A DNA stretch of 64,000 nucleotides from Caballeronia peredens (GTDB lineage: Bacteria; Pseudomonadota; Gammaproteobacteria; Burkholderiales; Burkholderiaceae), in assembly GCA_001544595.2 (NCBI GenBank), contig FCOH02000008.1, positions 124,001 through 188,000 on the forward strand, given 5' to 3'. Within the stretch, counting starts at the first letter, position 1, and the number at the start of each line of letters is the position of its first letter. Positions 17,710-26,173 of this stretch are shown one piece after another. The position numbers were made by a program, and so were the translations under genes. Under the pieces are notes generated by a model. It was not told where the DNA came from. It made no database searches and saw only the letters and a program-made list of their open reading frames with translations.

Positions 17710-18744
17710 ATGCTACGCGAGCTCATCATCGATTACGGGCTGCCGTTGGTTTTTGCCAACGTTCTGCTCGAATGCCTCGGATTGCCGCTCCCAGCCTTGC
17801 CCACATTGGTTTTGACGGGTGCGATCACGGTCTCCGCAAGCATCGTTCCGGGGTCTTTTGCCGCGCTGACTTCGCTCTTTCCGTCCGCCGCGTTCGGGCC
17901 GCTCGTGGCGATCGTCGTGACGGCGAGCGTCGCCGCGCTCATCGGCGACACGCTCTGGTTCTGGCTCGGACGCCGCTACGGCAGCCGCATTCTCGCGTTC
18001 ATGTGCAAGCTCTCGATCTCGCGCGACACCTGCGTGAACCGCAGCGCCGGCTTCTTCACGCGCTTCGGCGTGCGCATCCTCGCGGTGTCGAAGTTCATCC
18101 CGGGACTCTCCACGCTCGCGATTCCCGTCGCGGGCGCCACCGGCATCGGCTTCGGCAGCTTCCTCTTCTACGACGCGCTCGGCGCGCTTCTGTGGTCCGG
18201 CGTCGGTGTCGCGTTCGGCGCGGCGTTCGCCGATCTCGTCGATACGGCGCTCGCGTGGCTCGACTGGCTCGGACGCGGCGTGATCGCGGTCGCGGTCATC
18301 GCGCTCATGCTGTATCTCGCGGTGCGCTGGTGGCAGCGCGTCTCGCTGTTGCGCAGGCTGCGCATGGCGCGCATCGACATCGCGACGTTGCGTGCGCTGC
18401 TCGCGGGCGCGCCGCCGCCGCCGCTCGTCATCGACGTGCGTCGTCCCGAGCGCCGCGCGATGGATCCGTTCGCGATTCCCGGCGCGCTGCTGCTCGATCA
18501 CGATGTCGCGTCCCAGCTTTCGGGAATCGCGCGCGACCGCAAGGTGGTGACGTATTGCGATTGCCCGAACGAAGTGTCGGCGGCATTGGCGGCCCGCGAA
18601 CTGAACGCGCACGGTTTCTCCGATGTCGCGCCGCTCGTCGGCGGACTCGCCGCCTGGCGCGCCGCGGGCCACGTGCTCGACCCGCTGATTTCCGACACCG
18701 TGAACGCCGCGGCGCGCGCCGTCGCGAAGTCGTCTTCCGCATGA
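17710..18744 (+). CDS. DedA-family membrane protein fused to a rhodanese domain
   Basis: 344 residues. N-terminal DedA/VTT domain (about 1-215) with its hallmarks: GDTLWFWLGRRYG, then F-x-x-R-F-G and KFIPGLSTLAIPVAGATG, a re-entrant-helix region linked to lipid scramblase or flippase activity. After a last helix, the C-terminal 110 residues form a rhodanese domain (VIDVRRPERR, then VVTYCDCPNE with the likely active-site Cys, then GGLAAW). DedA-rhodanese fusions occur in Burkholderiaceae. The persulfide target is unknown. mnmC follows by 25 bp, so they may form an operon. Confidence 0.88.
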   Translation: MLRELIIDYGLPLVFANVLLECLGLPLPALPTLVLTGAITVSASIVPGSFAALTSLFPSAAFGPLVAIVVTASVAALIGDTLWFWLGRRYGSRILAFMCKLSISRDTCVNRSAGFFTRFGVRILAVSKFIPGLSTLAIPVAGATGIGFGSFLFYDALGALLWSGVGVAFGAAFADLVDTALAWLDWLGRGVIAVAVIALMLYLAVRWWQRVSLLRRLRMARIDIATLRALLAGAPPPPLVIDVRRPERRAMDPFAIPGALLLDHDVASQLSGIARDRKVVTYCDCPNEVSAALAARELNAHGFSDVAPLVGGLAAWRAAGHVLDPLISDTVNAAARAVAKSSSA

Positions 18745-18769
18745 TCCTGCGGTTCATCATCCATATCGA

Positions 18770-20593
18770 ATGACCGAATCTTCGCTGCTCGAGCCACACG
18801 ATCTTCCGGCGCGCTGGCGGCACAAGCGCGTCTTCACGCTCGTCGATACGCGTTTTACGACGAGCTTTTTTCTGGCTGCCTGGCAAAGCTGGCGCGACGA
18901 CGATGCCCGCTGCGAGCGCTTGCACGTCGTCGCGATCGCACCGCTCGACGCGCTCGACGAAGCGCCATCGAATCATGCTTCGCCGCTCGCGGATGAACTC
19001 GCGCGCGCGTGGCCGATGCGCGTGCCCGGCATGCATCGCCTCGAATTCGATGCGGGCCGCGTCGTGCTGACGCTCGCCGTCGGCGACGATGCACACGCGC
19101 TCATTTCGAGCCTCTGGCTGCGCGCCGATGCGTTTCGCGTCGACATGACGGACGCGGATCGGACCGACGATCCGCGCCGGCTGTGCAAGGCGCTCGCGCG
19201 TCTTGCGGGCGACGGCGCGCTGGTCCGCATCCGTGCTCGCGAACCGATGCACGCGCCATTGCGACGCGCGCTCGAAGCGTCGGGCTTCGAAGTCACGGCG
19301 AACGCCGCGGCGCCCGATGCACTGAGCGCGCGCTTCGCGCCGCGCTGGCGCGTGCGCCGCCACGAACCGCCGCTCGCCTGCGACACGCGCACACGCGAAG
19401 CGATCGTGATCGGTGCGGGTCTCGCGGGCTGCGCCGTGAGTTCGCGGCTGGCCGCACGCGGCTGGCGCGTGACGCTGATCGATCGCCACGCGTTGCCCGC
19501 GCGCGATGCATCGGGCAATCCGGCGGGCGTGTTTCATCCGATCGTCTGGCGCGACGACAGCGTCGCCGCGCGTCTCACGCGCGCGGGTTTTCTCGACGCG
19601 CTGCATCGCTGGCGCGCGCTCGAAGCGGCCGGTCACGACTTGCATCGAAGCGATGCCGGCCTGCTGCAGATCGCCGATACGCCCGAGGACGCCGACGCGC
19701 TCGCCGCGGCCATCGCGCGGTTCGATTATCCGCACGGCTACGTGCAGCCGATGACGCGCGCCGAGGCATCGGCGATGGCGGGCATCGCGGTCGCGCGCGG
19801 CGGCTGGTTCTTCCCGCATGGCGGCGCAATCTCGCCGGCGGCGGTGTGCGCGGCGCAGCTCGCCGCGGGTGCCGGGCGCATCGCGACGCGCATGAATACC
19901 GAGGTTGCGCGCATCGCTCACGACGGTCACGTCTGGCAGACCTTCGACGCGCACGGCAACGAGATCGCGAGCGCGCCGGTCATGGTGCTCGCCAATGCGC
20001 ACGATGCCGCGCGGCTCGCGGGCCTGTACGGTCAACCGACGCGCATCGTGCGCGGGCAACTCAGCGTGCTCGGCGCGTCCGCGCTCGATGCGCTGCGCGT
20101 CCCGGTGATCGGCGAAGGCTATGCGGTGCCGATGGGCGCGCGCGGCACGCTGATCGGCGCGACTTACGACATCGACGATTCCAGCAGCGAGATTCGCGAC
20201 GCGGGTCACGTGGAAAACATGGAGCGCCTCGAAGGCATGCTGCCCGGTCTTTCGCTGACGCCGGGCGAGGTCCGTCAGGGGCGCGTCGCTTTTCGCTGCG
20301 TGACGAGCGACCGCATGCCCATGATCGGCCAACTCGCCGATGAATCCGCCGCACGCCGCGATGCGCATCGGCTGTCGGGCGCGTGGCCGCTCGATCTGCC
20401 GCGCATGCCCGGCCTCTTCGGCGCATTCGCATTCGGCTCGCGCGGTCTGATCTGGGCGACGCTCGCGGCCGAGCTGATTGCATCGAAGATCGAAGGCGAG
20501 CCGTGGCCCATCGAGCGCGACCTCGCCGAATCGATCGACCCTGCGCGTTTCTTGCTACGGGCATTGCGGCACGCCGACTTCGGTCCGGCGTAG
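18770..20593 (+). CDS. mnmC: MnmC, tRNA wobble-uridine modifier with a decayed methyltransferase half
   Basis: 607 residues. The C-terminal FAD oxidase half is intact: GAGLAG at 215-220, NPAGVFHPIVW, and the end motif FGAFAFGSRGLIWATLAAELIA broken across the domain. This half converts cmnm5(s2)U34 to nm5(s2)U34 in tRNA. The N-terminal methyltransferase half is short and altered. It starts near where the family has NGLPARW, so about 40 residues are missing. The SAM-binding ETGFGxGxNF appears as DTRFTTSFF (26-34), and the catalytic DGFxPxxNPxMW is replaced by VDMTDADRTDDP. So the last step, methylation to mnm5U, is probably not done by this protein. MnmG, which acts upstream in the pathway, is encoded at 46.9 kb. 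Confidence 0.88.
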   Translation: MTESSLLEPHDLPARWRHKRVFTLVDTRFTTSFFLAAWQSWRDDDARCERLHVVAIAPLDALDEAPSNHASPLADELARAWPMRVPGMHRLEFDAGRVVLTLAVGDDAHALISSLWLRADAFRVDMTDADRTDDPRRLCKALARLAGDGALVRIRAREPMHAPLRRALEASGFEVTANAAAPDALSARFAPRWRVRRHEPPLACDTRTREAIVIGAGLAGCAVSSRLAARGWRVTLIDRHALPARDASGNPAGVFHPIVWRDDSVAARLTRAGFLDALHRWRALEAAGHDLHRSDAGLLQIADTPEDADALAAAIARFDYPHGYVQPMTRAEASAMAGIAVARGGWFFPHGGAISPAAVCAAQLAAGAGRIATRMNTEVARIAHDGHVWQTFDAHGNEIASAPVMVLANAHDAARLAGLYGQPTRIVRGQLSVLGASALDALRVPVIGEGYAVPMGARGTLIGATYDIDDSSSEIRDAGHVENMERLEGMLPGLSLTPGEVRQGRVAFRCVTSDRMPMIGQLADESAARRDAHRLSGAWPLDLPRMPGLFGAFAFGSRGLIWATLAAELIASKIEGEPWPIERDLAESIDPARFLLRALRHADFGPA

Positions 20594-20623
20594 ACCGGAC
20601 TGTCGTAGTTGTCCCCGGCGGGC

Positions 20624-20632
20624 TGTGGATAA
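20624..20632 (-). promoter_or_regulatory. DnaA box (perfect TTATCCACA)
   Basis: TGTGGATAA on the plus strand is the exact reverse complement of the DnaA consensus box. Confidence 0.75.
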
Positions 20633-20804
20633 CGCGTCGAATTGCAGGCGGATGACTTGTGAACGTGTTGTGCACGTAAACGGGACAACTGGCGCGTACG
20701 GTTAACGCACCCAAAAGTTGTTCCGGGTTAACGGCGCGCCGCGAACATGTTCATGGCCTGCTTTTGCTTTTTCCAATTGCTTGAATGAAAAGACAAAATC
20801 GATG

Positions 20805-20813
20805 TTATCCACA
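20805..20813 (+). promoter_or_regulatory. DnaA box (perfect TTATCCACA) next to the trio tract
   Basis: An exact consensus box 20 bp before the DnaA-trio repeats and in the same orientation, as in basal unwinding elements. Confidence 0.8.
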
Positions 20814-20833
20814 GAACGGGAAGCCGCTTGTTA

Positions 20834-20844
20834 ACTACTACTAC
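20834..20844 (+). promoter_or_regulatory. DnaA-trio repeat (ACTACTACTAC) and unwinding region
   Basis: AACTACTACTACG contains consecutive CTA trinucleotides, i.e. 3'-GAT-5' on the other strand, which DnaA binds as single-stranded DNA. TTTATATACAG follows directly and is a likely unwinding site. Confidence 0.65.
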
Positions 20845-20880
20845 GTTTATATACAGTAAACCTGTAAACACCTGACGGCG

Positions 20881-21436
20881 AGGCCACGGGCCGCGGAAAA
20901 TCGGGGAAATCCAGCGCATGGAAGCTTAACCAGCCGGTCAGCCTTGCCGCTTCGGCCATTCCGCGGCAGTCGCTTTTACTTCATAAGAATCAGGATCTTG
21001 GACTTTCTGTCAGGGGCATCGAGGTATGGCACAATCGCGCTTCTTCCTGCGTCGCGCCGTTCCGACGGCGAGCGCTTCAATGGAACGATGGTTGCGCGCC
21101 AAGAATCTGATCAACCAAGCCGCACCGTCGTTTGCTGTATCCGGCTCGGCCGTCGAGCGAGCGTTGCATGCATCGTCCGTGTCACACGGATCCGCCCAAT
21201 CCGGTGCGACATTGGCAGCACGCGAAGCGCTTCGCCCCAGGCCGGATGCGTCGTCTAATTCGTGCACGGCCCGACCGTGACGCCGCCGTGTTCGTTCGTA
21301 TTTCGTTTCGCCTGAATGAACCAACGCCTGTCTGAGCAGGCGAATGCGCATCGCCTGCGGGCGTCGCGCGGCGAACGTGACGTCACGCAACGGACCTGCA
21401 CCCGTAGCTAGCAGCAACGAAGGAGAAGCCAACACG
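20881..21436. other. Intergenic remainder between oriC and the antiporter gene
   Basis: About 550 bp. Short open frames exist on both strands but lack ribosome binding sites and recognisable sequence, so I call none. It should contain the promoter of the antiporter gene. GAAGGAG at 21418-21424 is that gene's ribosome binding site. Confidence 0.5.
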
Positions 21437-22639
21437 ATGAATTCGGCATTTTCATTTCTGCCCGCCTGGCCGCTCGAAACCGACGCCATTCTGTGGGCCG
21501 GTCTCGCGCTCGTCGCGGCGGGACTTGCCGGAGAGCTGCTTTGGCGCGCCTGGCGTCTGCCGCGCATCACCGGTTACGCGGTGATCGGGCTGATCGCGGG
21601 CAACGCGGGTCTCGGCGTGATCGACTCCAGCGCGGGCGGCCTGTCCCGGCCTCTGCTCGATGTCGCGCTCGGCCTGCTGCTCTTCGAACTGGGCAGCCGG
21701 CTCGACCTGCGCTGGATCCGCCGCAATCCGTATCTGATTCTGTCGAGCATCGCCGAGTCGACGCTCACGTTCGGCCTCGTGCTCATCGCGCTGATGCTGG
21801 TCAAGGTGCCGACGATGCCCTCGGTCGTGATCGCGGCCATCGCGATGGCCACGTCGCCCGCGATGGTCATTCAATTGAAGATGGAGTTGCGCTCCGAAGG
21901 TCAGGTCACGCAGCGGCTTCTGACGCTCACCGCGCTCAACAGCATGTATGCGGTGATCGTCGAGAAGCTCGCGGCGGGCGTGCTGCATCAGGAAATCTAC
22001 GGCAACACGCTCGCGACGATCCTGCAGCCGCTGTATCTGCTGATCGGCTCGCTCGTGCTGGCGTTCCTGCTCGCGCGCGCCTGCAACATGCTCGTGCGCC
22101 GCCTGCCCGCCAACGACGAGCACTCGTTCGTCGCGCTGTTCGGGCTCGTGCTTCTGGCGATCGCGGTCGCGCACATCTTCAAGCTCTCGACGATCCTCGC
22201 GCTGCTCGCCGCGGGCATCATCGTGAAGAACGCCGACGAACGGCCGCAATTGTGGCCGTCGCACTTCGGCTCCGCTGGATGGCTGCTTACTGTCATTCTT
22301 TTTGCGCTGACGCTCACGTCGTTTCGCTGGAGCGATATCGCGCTGGGCGGCGTCGCGGCGCTCGGGCTGATCGTTGCGCGTTTCGTCGGCAAGCTCGCCG
22401 GCGTGCTGATTTTTGCGAAGCCGAGCGGGCTCGACTGGAAACAGGGCGCGGCGCTCGGCCTTTCGCTCACGCCGATGTCCGCGCTCGCGTACCTGCTCGT
22501 CGACGACATGTACGTGCTCTATCCCGACTACGATCCAACGCTGCGCGCGATCGTCATGTGTTCGATCGTCATGTTGCAAATCGTGACGCCGTTCGTCGTG
22601 TACCGTAGCCTGTCGGCGGTGGGCGAGCGGCGCGAATAG
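21437..22639 (+). CDS. Kef-type (CPA2) cation:proton antiporter, membrane domain only
   Basis: 400 residues with about 11-12 membrane helices. It shows the CPA2 pattern: [17 protein letters not shown] near the start, [12 protein letters not shown], and [20 protein letters not shown] in the pore helix region. There is no C-terminal TrkA-N (RCK) domain, so it is a membrane-only version, unlike E. coli KefB/C (about 600 residues). It precedes a YbdK-type glutamate-cysteine ligase by 41 bp. Kef systems are glutathione-gated, which makes the pairing suggestive, though this protein lacks the domain that binds glutathione. Confidence 0.88.
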   Translation: MNSAFSFLPAWPLETDAILWAGLALVAAGLAGELLWRAWRLPRITGYAVIGLIAGNAGLGVIDSSAGGLSRPLLDVALGLLLFELGSRLDLRWIRRNPYLILSSIAESTLTFGLVLIALMLVKVPTMPSVVIAAIAMATSPAMVIQLKMELRSEGQVTQRLLTLTALNSMYAVIVEKLAAGVLHQEIYGNTLATILQPLYLLIGSLVLAFLLARACNMLVRRLPANDEHSFVALFGLVLLAIAVAHIFKLSTILALLAAGIIVKNADERPQLWPSHFGSAGWLLTVILFALTLTSFRWSDIALGGVAALGLIVARFVGKLAGVLIFAKPSGLDWKQGAALGLSLTPMSALAYLLVDDMYVLYPDYDPTLRAIVMCSIVMLQIVTPFVVYRSLSAVGERRE

Positions 22640-22680
22640 CGCGCCCCGGCCGCTCAGGCATTGATCATTCAAGAGGCGCC

Positions 22681-23793
22681 ATGGCACTCGAACCTTTCAT
22701 CAACTCCGAACCGTTCACGTTCGGCGTCGAGCTGGAGATCCAGGTCGTCAATACGCACGACTACGATCTGACGCGCGCGGCGTCGGACCTCATGCGTCTC
22801 ATCAAGGACGAAAAGATTCCGGGCAACATCACGCCGGAAATCACCGAAAGCATGATCGAGCTGTCGACCGGCATCTGCACGACGCACGAGCAGGCCGTCA
22901 CCGATCTGCGCACGATCCGCGACACGCTCGTCGCGGCGGCGGACCAGCTGAACGTCGGTCTCGCCGGCGGCGGCACGCATGCGTTCCAGCAATGGAGCGA
23001 CCGGCAGATCTACGACGCGCCGCGCTTTCAGTACATCTCCGAGCTGTACGGCTATCTCGCCAAGCAGTTCACGGTGTTCGGCCAGCACGTGCATATCGGC
23101 TGTCCCGATCCGAACAGCGCGCTGTTCCTGCTGCATTCGATGTCGCGCTATATCCCGCATTTCATCGCGCTTTCGGCGTCGTCGCCGTACATTCAGGGCG
23201 TCGATACCGGCTTTCACTCGGCGCGCCTGAACTCGGTGTTCGCGTTTCCGCTGTCCGGCCGCGCGCCGTTCGTGCTGACCTGGGACAGCTTCGAGGAGTA
23301 CTTCTCGAAGATGGTGAACACGGGTGTCGTGAACAGCATGAAGGACTTCTACTGGGATATCCGGCCGAAGCCGGGCTTCGGAACCATCGAAGTCCGTGTG
23401 ATGGACACGCCGCTGTCGGTCGACCGGGCGGCCGCGATTGCGTGCTATATCCAGACGCTGTCGCGCTACCTGCTGCTCGACAAACCGCTCACGCCGGCGG
23501 AAGACGACTATCTCGTCTACACGTTCAACCGCTTCGAGGCATGCCGCTTCGGGCTGGAAGGCATGTGCATCCATCCGCAGACGGGCGAGCGGCGCACGAT
23601 CGGCGAAGACATCCTCGCGACCCTCGACGTGCTCGCGCCGCACGCCGAAGCGCTCGGTTCGCAGGCGGCGCTCGCGCAGGTCGCGGACATCGCGCGCGGC
23701 ATGAACGACGCGACCTGGCTGCGCAGCGTCTTCGACAAGGAAAAGTCCCTGCACGAAGCAGTCAGGCAGCAGTGCCTGCAGTGGCGCCAATAA
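22681..23793 (+). CDS. ybdK: YbdK-family carboxylate-amine ligase (glutamate-cysteine ligase 2 type)
   Basis: 370 residues, matching the family length (E. coli YbdK 372). Motifs: [13 protein letters not shown] at the N-terminus (metal/ATP-site acidic residues), [27 protein letters not shown] and [10 protein letters not shown]. The GCS2 family joins glutamate to an amine; E. coli YbdK has weak glutamate-cysteine ligase activity, so the real substrate here is uncertain. Follows the antiporter gene closely and ends in an intrinsic terminator. Confidence 0.92.
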   Translation: MALEPFINSEPFTFGVELEIQVVNTHDYDLTRAASDLMRLIKDEKIPGNITPEITESMIELSTGICTTHEQAVTDLRTIRDTLVAAADQLNVGLAGGGTHAFQQWSDRQIYDAPRFQYISELYGYLAKQFTVFGQHVHIGCPDPNSALFLLHSMSRYIPHFIALSASSPYIQGVDTGFHSARLNSVFAFPLSGRAPFVLTWDSFEEYFSKMVNTGVVNSMKDFYWDIRPKPGFGTIEVRVMDTPLSVDRAAAIACYIQTLSRYLLLDKPLTPAEDDYLVYTFNRFEACRFGLEGMCIHPQTGERRTIGEDILATLDVLAPHAEALGSQAALAQVADIARGMNDATWLRSVFDKEKSLHEAVRQQCLQWRQ

Positions 23794-23832
23794 CACTGCG
23801 CTTACGTCGCCAACTGGCGCCGAAATAAGACG

Positions 23833-23874
23833 AAAGGCTGCTTGGATGAGAATCGAAGCAGCCTTTTTCTTTTA
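23833..23874 (+). terminator. Intrinsic terminator after the ligase gene
   Basis: AAAGGCTGCTT (23833-23843), a 12-base loop, AAGCAGCCTTT (23856-23866), then TTCTTTT. It sits 39 bp past the stop codon. Confidence 0.88.
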
Positions 23875-24523
23875 GTCCGTATGAAACACGTGCATCAGGC
23901 GTTGCAGGAATAAAGCGCTTGCACCAACGTTTGAAGAAGAACCGATACCGCGTCCCTCAGGTTTGCTTCGACGAGTCCGTATACGTAAGTAATAGTGGTG
24001 AACAATGTGCGGCACCCGCTGTGACGAACGTGAAAAAGCGATGCAAAGTCAACGCACTGGGTAAACGACAATAATTCCACTTGCGCATGCATCGAAGCCA
24101 GGAACTTTTAGCAATGCGAAGGCGCCTGAAGAGCGAGGCGGAGTTATCACGAATCCGCTCACAACAAAGACGACGTTTTTCCACGGGTTATCCACAGTTC
24201 TGTACGGATAATTAAGGTGTACGTTTGTTCTATGTCGCTTAGAATGGCGACTCTGCCGGCATGAGGCTATAGTCGGCAGGAAAACAGCGCCACGAAGCTG
24301 GAACAAAAGAGGGCGCATAACGAAGAGTGTTGCAATGTCCCCATTCAGGTACCGCCAATTGGCTTGGCACGCCTGAATTTTGAGACGGCGGGGGCCGGGA
24401 ACGAAATGCAGTCCGCAAGGGGTTCGGAGTACTTTTCTGCGGCAGCGCTTCGGACGCGGTGTTCGCGGCGGTTCGCGCGAACGTGCCGTTAAAACACATA
24501 AGCGGAACAACAAGCGAAAGACT
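23875..24523. other. Intergenic region with a second DnaA-box site
   Basis: About 650 bp, lower in GC than its flanks, with no credible gene. It contains a perfect DnaA box at 24188-24196 preceded by a near match (TTTTCCACG, 24177-24185), and an inverted repeat CTGCCG-N15-CGGCAG around 24252-24278. It also carries the promoter for the downstream MarR gene, which I could not place. Confidence 0.5.
24188..24196 (+). promoter_or_regulatory. DnaA box (perfect TTATCCACA)
   Basis: An exact consensus DnaA box 3.4 kb right of the oriC candidate, with the weaker TTTTCCACG three bases before it. Confidence 0.6.
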
Positions 24524-25168
24524 ATGAGTGAAGGCGTTTACGGAGAGCAGGCGACGGGGCGGGTGACCCACGGCCTGCTACGGCTGAGCACTGCGATGCG
24601 CAGCCAGGCATGGGAATGGGCGGAAGGCGCGGGGCTCACGCCGACCCAGGGTGAAATTCTCGTTCTGCTGATGCAGCGCAAGGGGCCGATGCGCCTCGGC
24701 GAGATCGCGCGTGAAACGGCGTTGACCGCCGCCACGACGAGCGATGCGGTGAGCACGCTCGAAGGCAAGGGTCTCGTCGAGAAGCGCCGCGCCATCGACG
24801 ACGGGCGCGCGCTCGCCGTGCGTCTGACGGCGCGCGGCCGCACGGCTGCGAAGAAGGCGCTGCAATGGCCGGACTTCCTCGCGAAAGCGGTCGGCACGCT
24901 GCGCGAGGACGAGCAGGCGGCGTTCTATCGCACGCTGCTCAAGACCATCCGTCAGCTCGAATCGCAGCAGCAGATTCCGGCGCACCGCATGTGCCTGTCC
25001 TGCTCGCACTTCGAAGCCAGCAAGAATCCGAAGAAGGCGCCGCATCATTGCGCGCTTCTGCAGATCGACATGGCGGACACGGACTTGCGTCTCGACTGTT
25101 CGGTATACGAAGAAGCCGACGTCGCCACGCAGAAGAAGAGCTGGAAGGTCTTCGCCCAGATCGCCTGA
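24524..25168 (+). CDS. MarR family regulator with a C-terminal four-cysteine module
   Basis: 214 residues, longer than the usual 140-160. Residues 10-145 form a MarR winged helix (PTQGEILVLL, GEIARETALTAATTSDAVSTLE, DDGRALAVRLTARG). A 60-residue extension carries C157-x2-C160-x15-C176-x15-C192 plus His174/175, which looks like a zinc or Fe-S site. Start ATG at 24524; the open frame upstream is Arg-rich and non-conserved. Single gene; the target and signal are unknown. Its Cys module suggests redox or metal sensing, which is inference. Confidence 0.88.
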   Translation: MSEGVYGEQATGRVTHGLLRLSTAMRSQAWEWAEGAGLTPTQGEILVLLMQRKGPMRLGEIARETALTAATTSDAVSTLEGKGLVEKRRAIDDGRALAVRLTARGRTAAKKALQWPDFLAKAVGTLREDEQAAFYRTLLKTIRQLESQQQIPAHRMCLSCSHFEASKNPKKAPHHCALLQIDMADTDLRLDCSVYEEADVATQKKSWKVFAQIA

Positions 25169-25319
25169 TTTCAGGCAGACAGGGCGGACCGTTCGGCGGC
25201 ATCCACGCTGTGAGGCCGCGGCGAGTCGGTTAGACTGTGCCCGTCGCGCCTCCCCGCGAGGCGCGGCTCGTCATTCATTCGATCCGAGCCATGCGCAGTC
25301 GACTTACGGAAAGCCGCCG

Positions 25320-26042
25320 ATGAAACATGAAGTCCTGGCGATTCGCCACGTCTATTTCGAAGATCTGGGCAGTCTCGAACACGTGCTCGGCGACCGTGGC
25401 CATCTGGTGCGCTATCTGGACGTCGGGCGCGGCCGTATCGATGCGCCCAATCCGCTCGATCCGTCGTTGCTCGTCGTGCTCGGCGGGCCGATCGGCGCCT
25501 ACGAGGATGCGCACTATCCGCATCTCGCGCCGCTGCTGTCCATGCTGGAGAAGCGCATCGCGGCGGGCTTGCCGACCATCGGCATTTGTCTGGGCTCGCA
25601 ACTGATCGCGCGGGCGCTCGGCGCGCGCGTGTATTCGTCGGGCGAACTCGAGCTCGGCTGGGCGCCGCTCACGCTGACCGACGCCGGGCGCGCCTCCGCG
25701 CTGCGCCATCTAGAAGCCGATGGCGCTCCGGTTCCCGTCTTCCATTGGCACGGCGATACCTTCGATCTTCCCGACGGCGCCACGCTGCTCGCATCGACGC
25801 AAAAGTGCGCGCATCAGGCGTTCACGTGGGGCGGACATGTGCTCGCGCTGCAGTGCCATCCGGAAGTGCTGACGGAGCGCTTCGAGAGCTGGCTCGTGAC
25901 CTATCCGGGCGATATCGCGCGAAGCGGCCTGACGGTCGCGCAATTGCGCGAGGACACGGCGCGGCACGGCGCGGGTCTCGAACGCGCCGCCCGCGCGATG
26001 TTCGGCGAATGGCTCGACGGGTTCGCAGCCGGTGAGCGCTGA
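25320..26042 (+). CDS. Class I glutamine amidotransferase-like protein
   Basis: 240 residues with the GATase fold. Nucleophile elbow GICLGSQLIA with the catalytic Cys, oxyanion motif VVLGGPIGAYED, and catalytic His-Glu in LQCHPEV. It resembles stand-alone GMP-synthase-type amidotransferase homologues, which have no fused synthetase. Such proteins cleave glutamine or gamma-glutamyl compounds (the PuuD/YfeJ group). No synthetase partner is adjacent. Catalytic residues are complete; the physiological substrate is unknown. Confidence 0.88.
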   Translation: MKHEVLAIRHVYFEDLGSLEHVLGDRGHLVRYLDVGRGRIDAPNPLDPSLLVVLGGPIGAYEDAHYPHLAPLLSMLEKRIAAGLPTIGICLGSQLIARALGARVYSSGELELGWAPLTLTDAGRASALRHLEADGAPVPVFHWHGDTFDLPDGATLLASTQKCAHQAFTWGGHVLALQCHPEVLTERFESWLVTYPGDIARSGLTVAQLREDTARHGAGLERAARAMFGEWLDGFAAGER

Positions 26043-26173
26043 TGTGTGATGGTATGACGCATCGGGCCTGACGTCGGGTCGGGAAGGTCGCGCGAGCCGC
26101 GGCCTGCGTTCCTGCATGGAAGAAACCCCGGTGCTATTCTCGATCGCACCTTTTCCAGCGACGAGATTCCGAC

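Larger units (their letters stand above)
20594..20880. other. oriC: Probable chromosomal replication origin (oriC)
   Basis: Non-coding and AT-rich against a GC-rich background. Elements in order: a perfect DnaA box on the minus strand (20624-20632), three GTTAAC sites (20701, 20727, 20830), an A/T-rich stretch (20760-20800), a perfect DnaA box on the plus strand (20805-20813), a GC-rich spacer, a DnaA-trio tract (20834-20844) and TTTATATACAGTAAA. Box, GC-rich spacer, trio, AT-rich DNA is the order of the basal unwinding element defined in Bacillus subtilis. Most genes to the right read rightward, and the T2SS to the left reads leftward. Confidence 0.75.

Noticed and set aside
18428..20368. 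Long minus-strand open frame antisense to mnmC
   Set aside because: Arg-rich shadow of a clear plus-strand gene; no ribosome binding site or domain.
21010..21570. Short frames on both strands between oriC and the antiporter gene
   Set aside because: No ribosome binding site, no recognisable sequence, and the minus-strand one runs into the antiporter gene.
20624..24196. The three DnaA boxes as chance matches
   Set aside because: Three exact 9-mers all falling in two AT-rich gene-free gaps, one next to a trio repeat, are unlikely by chance in GC-rich DNA, so I kept them as features.
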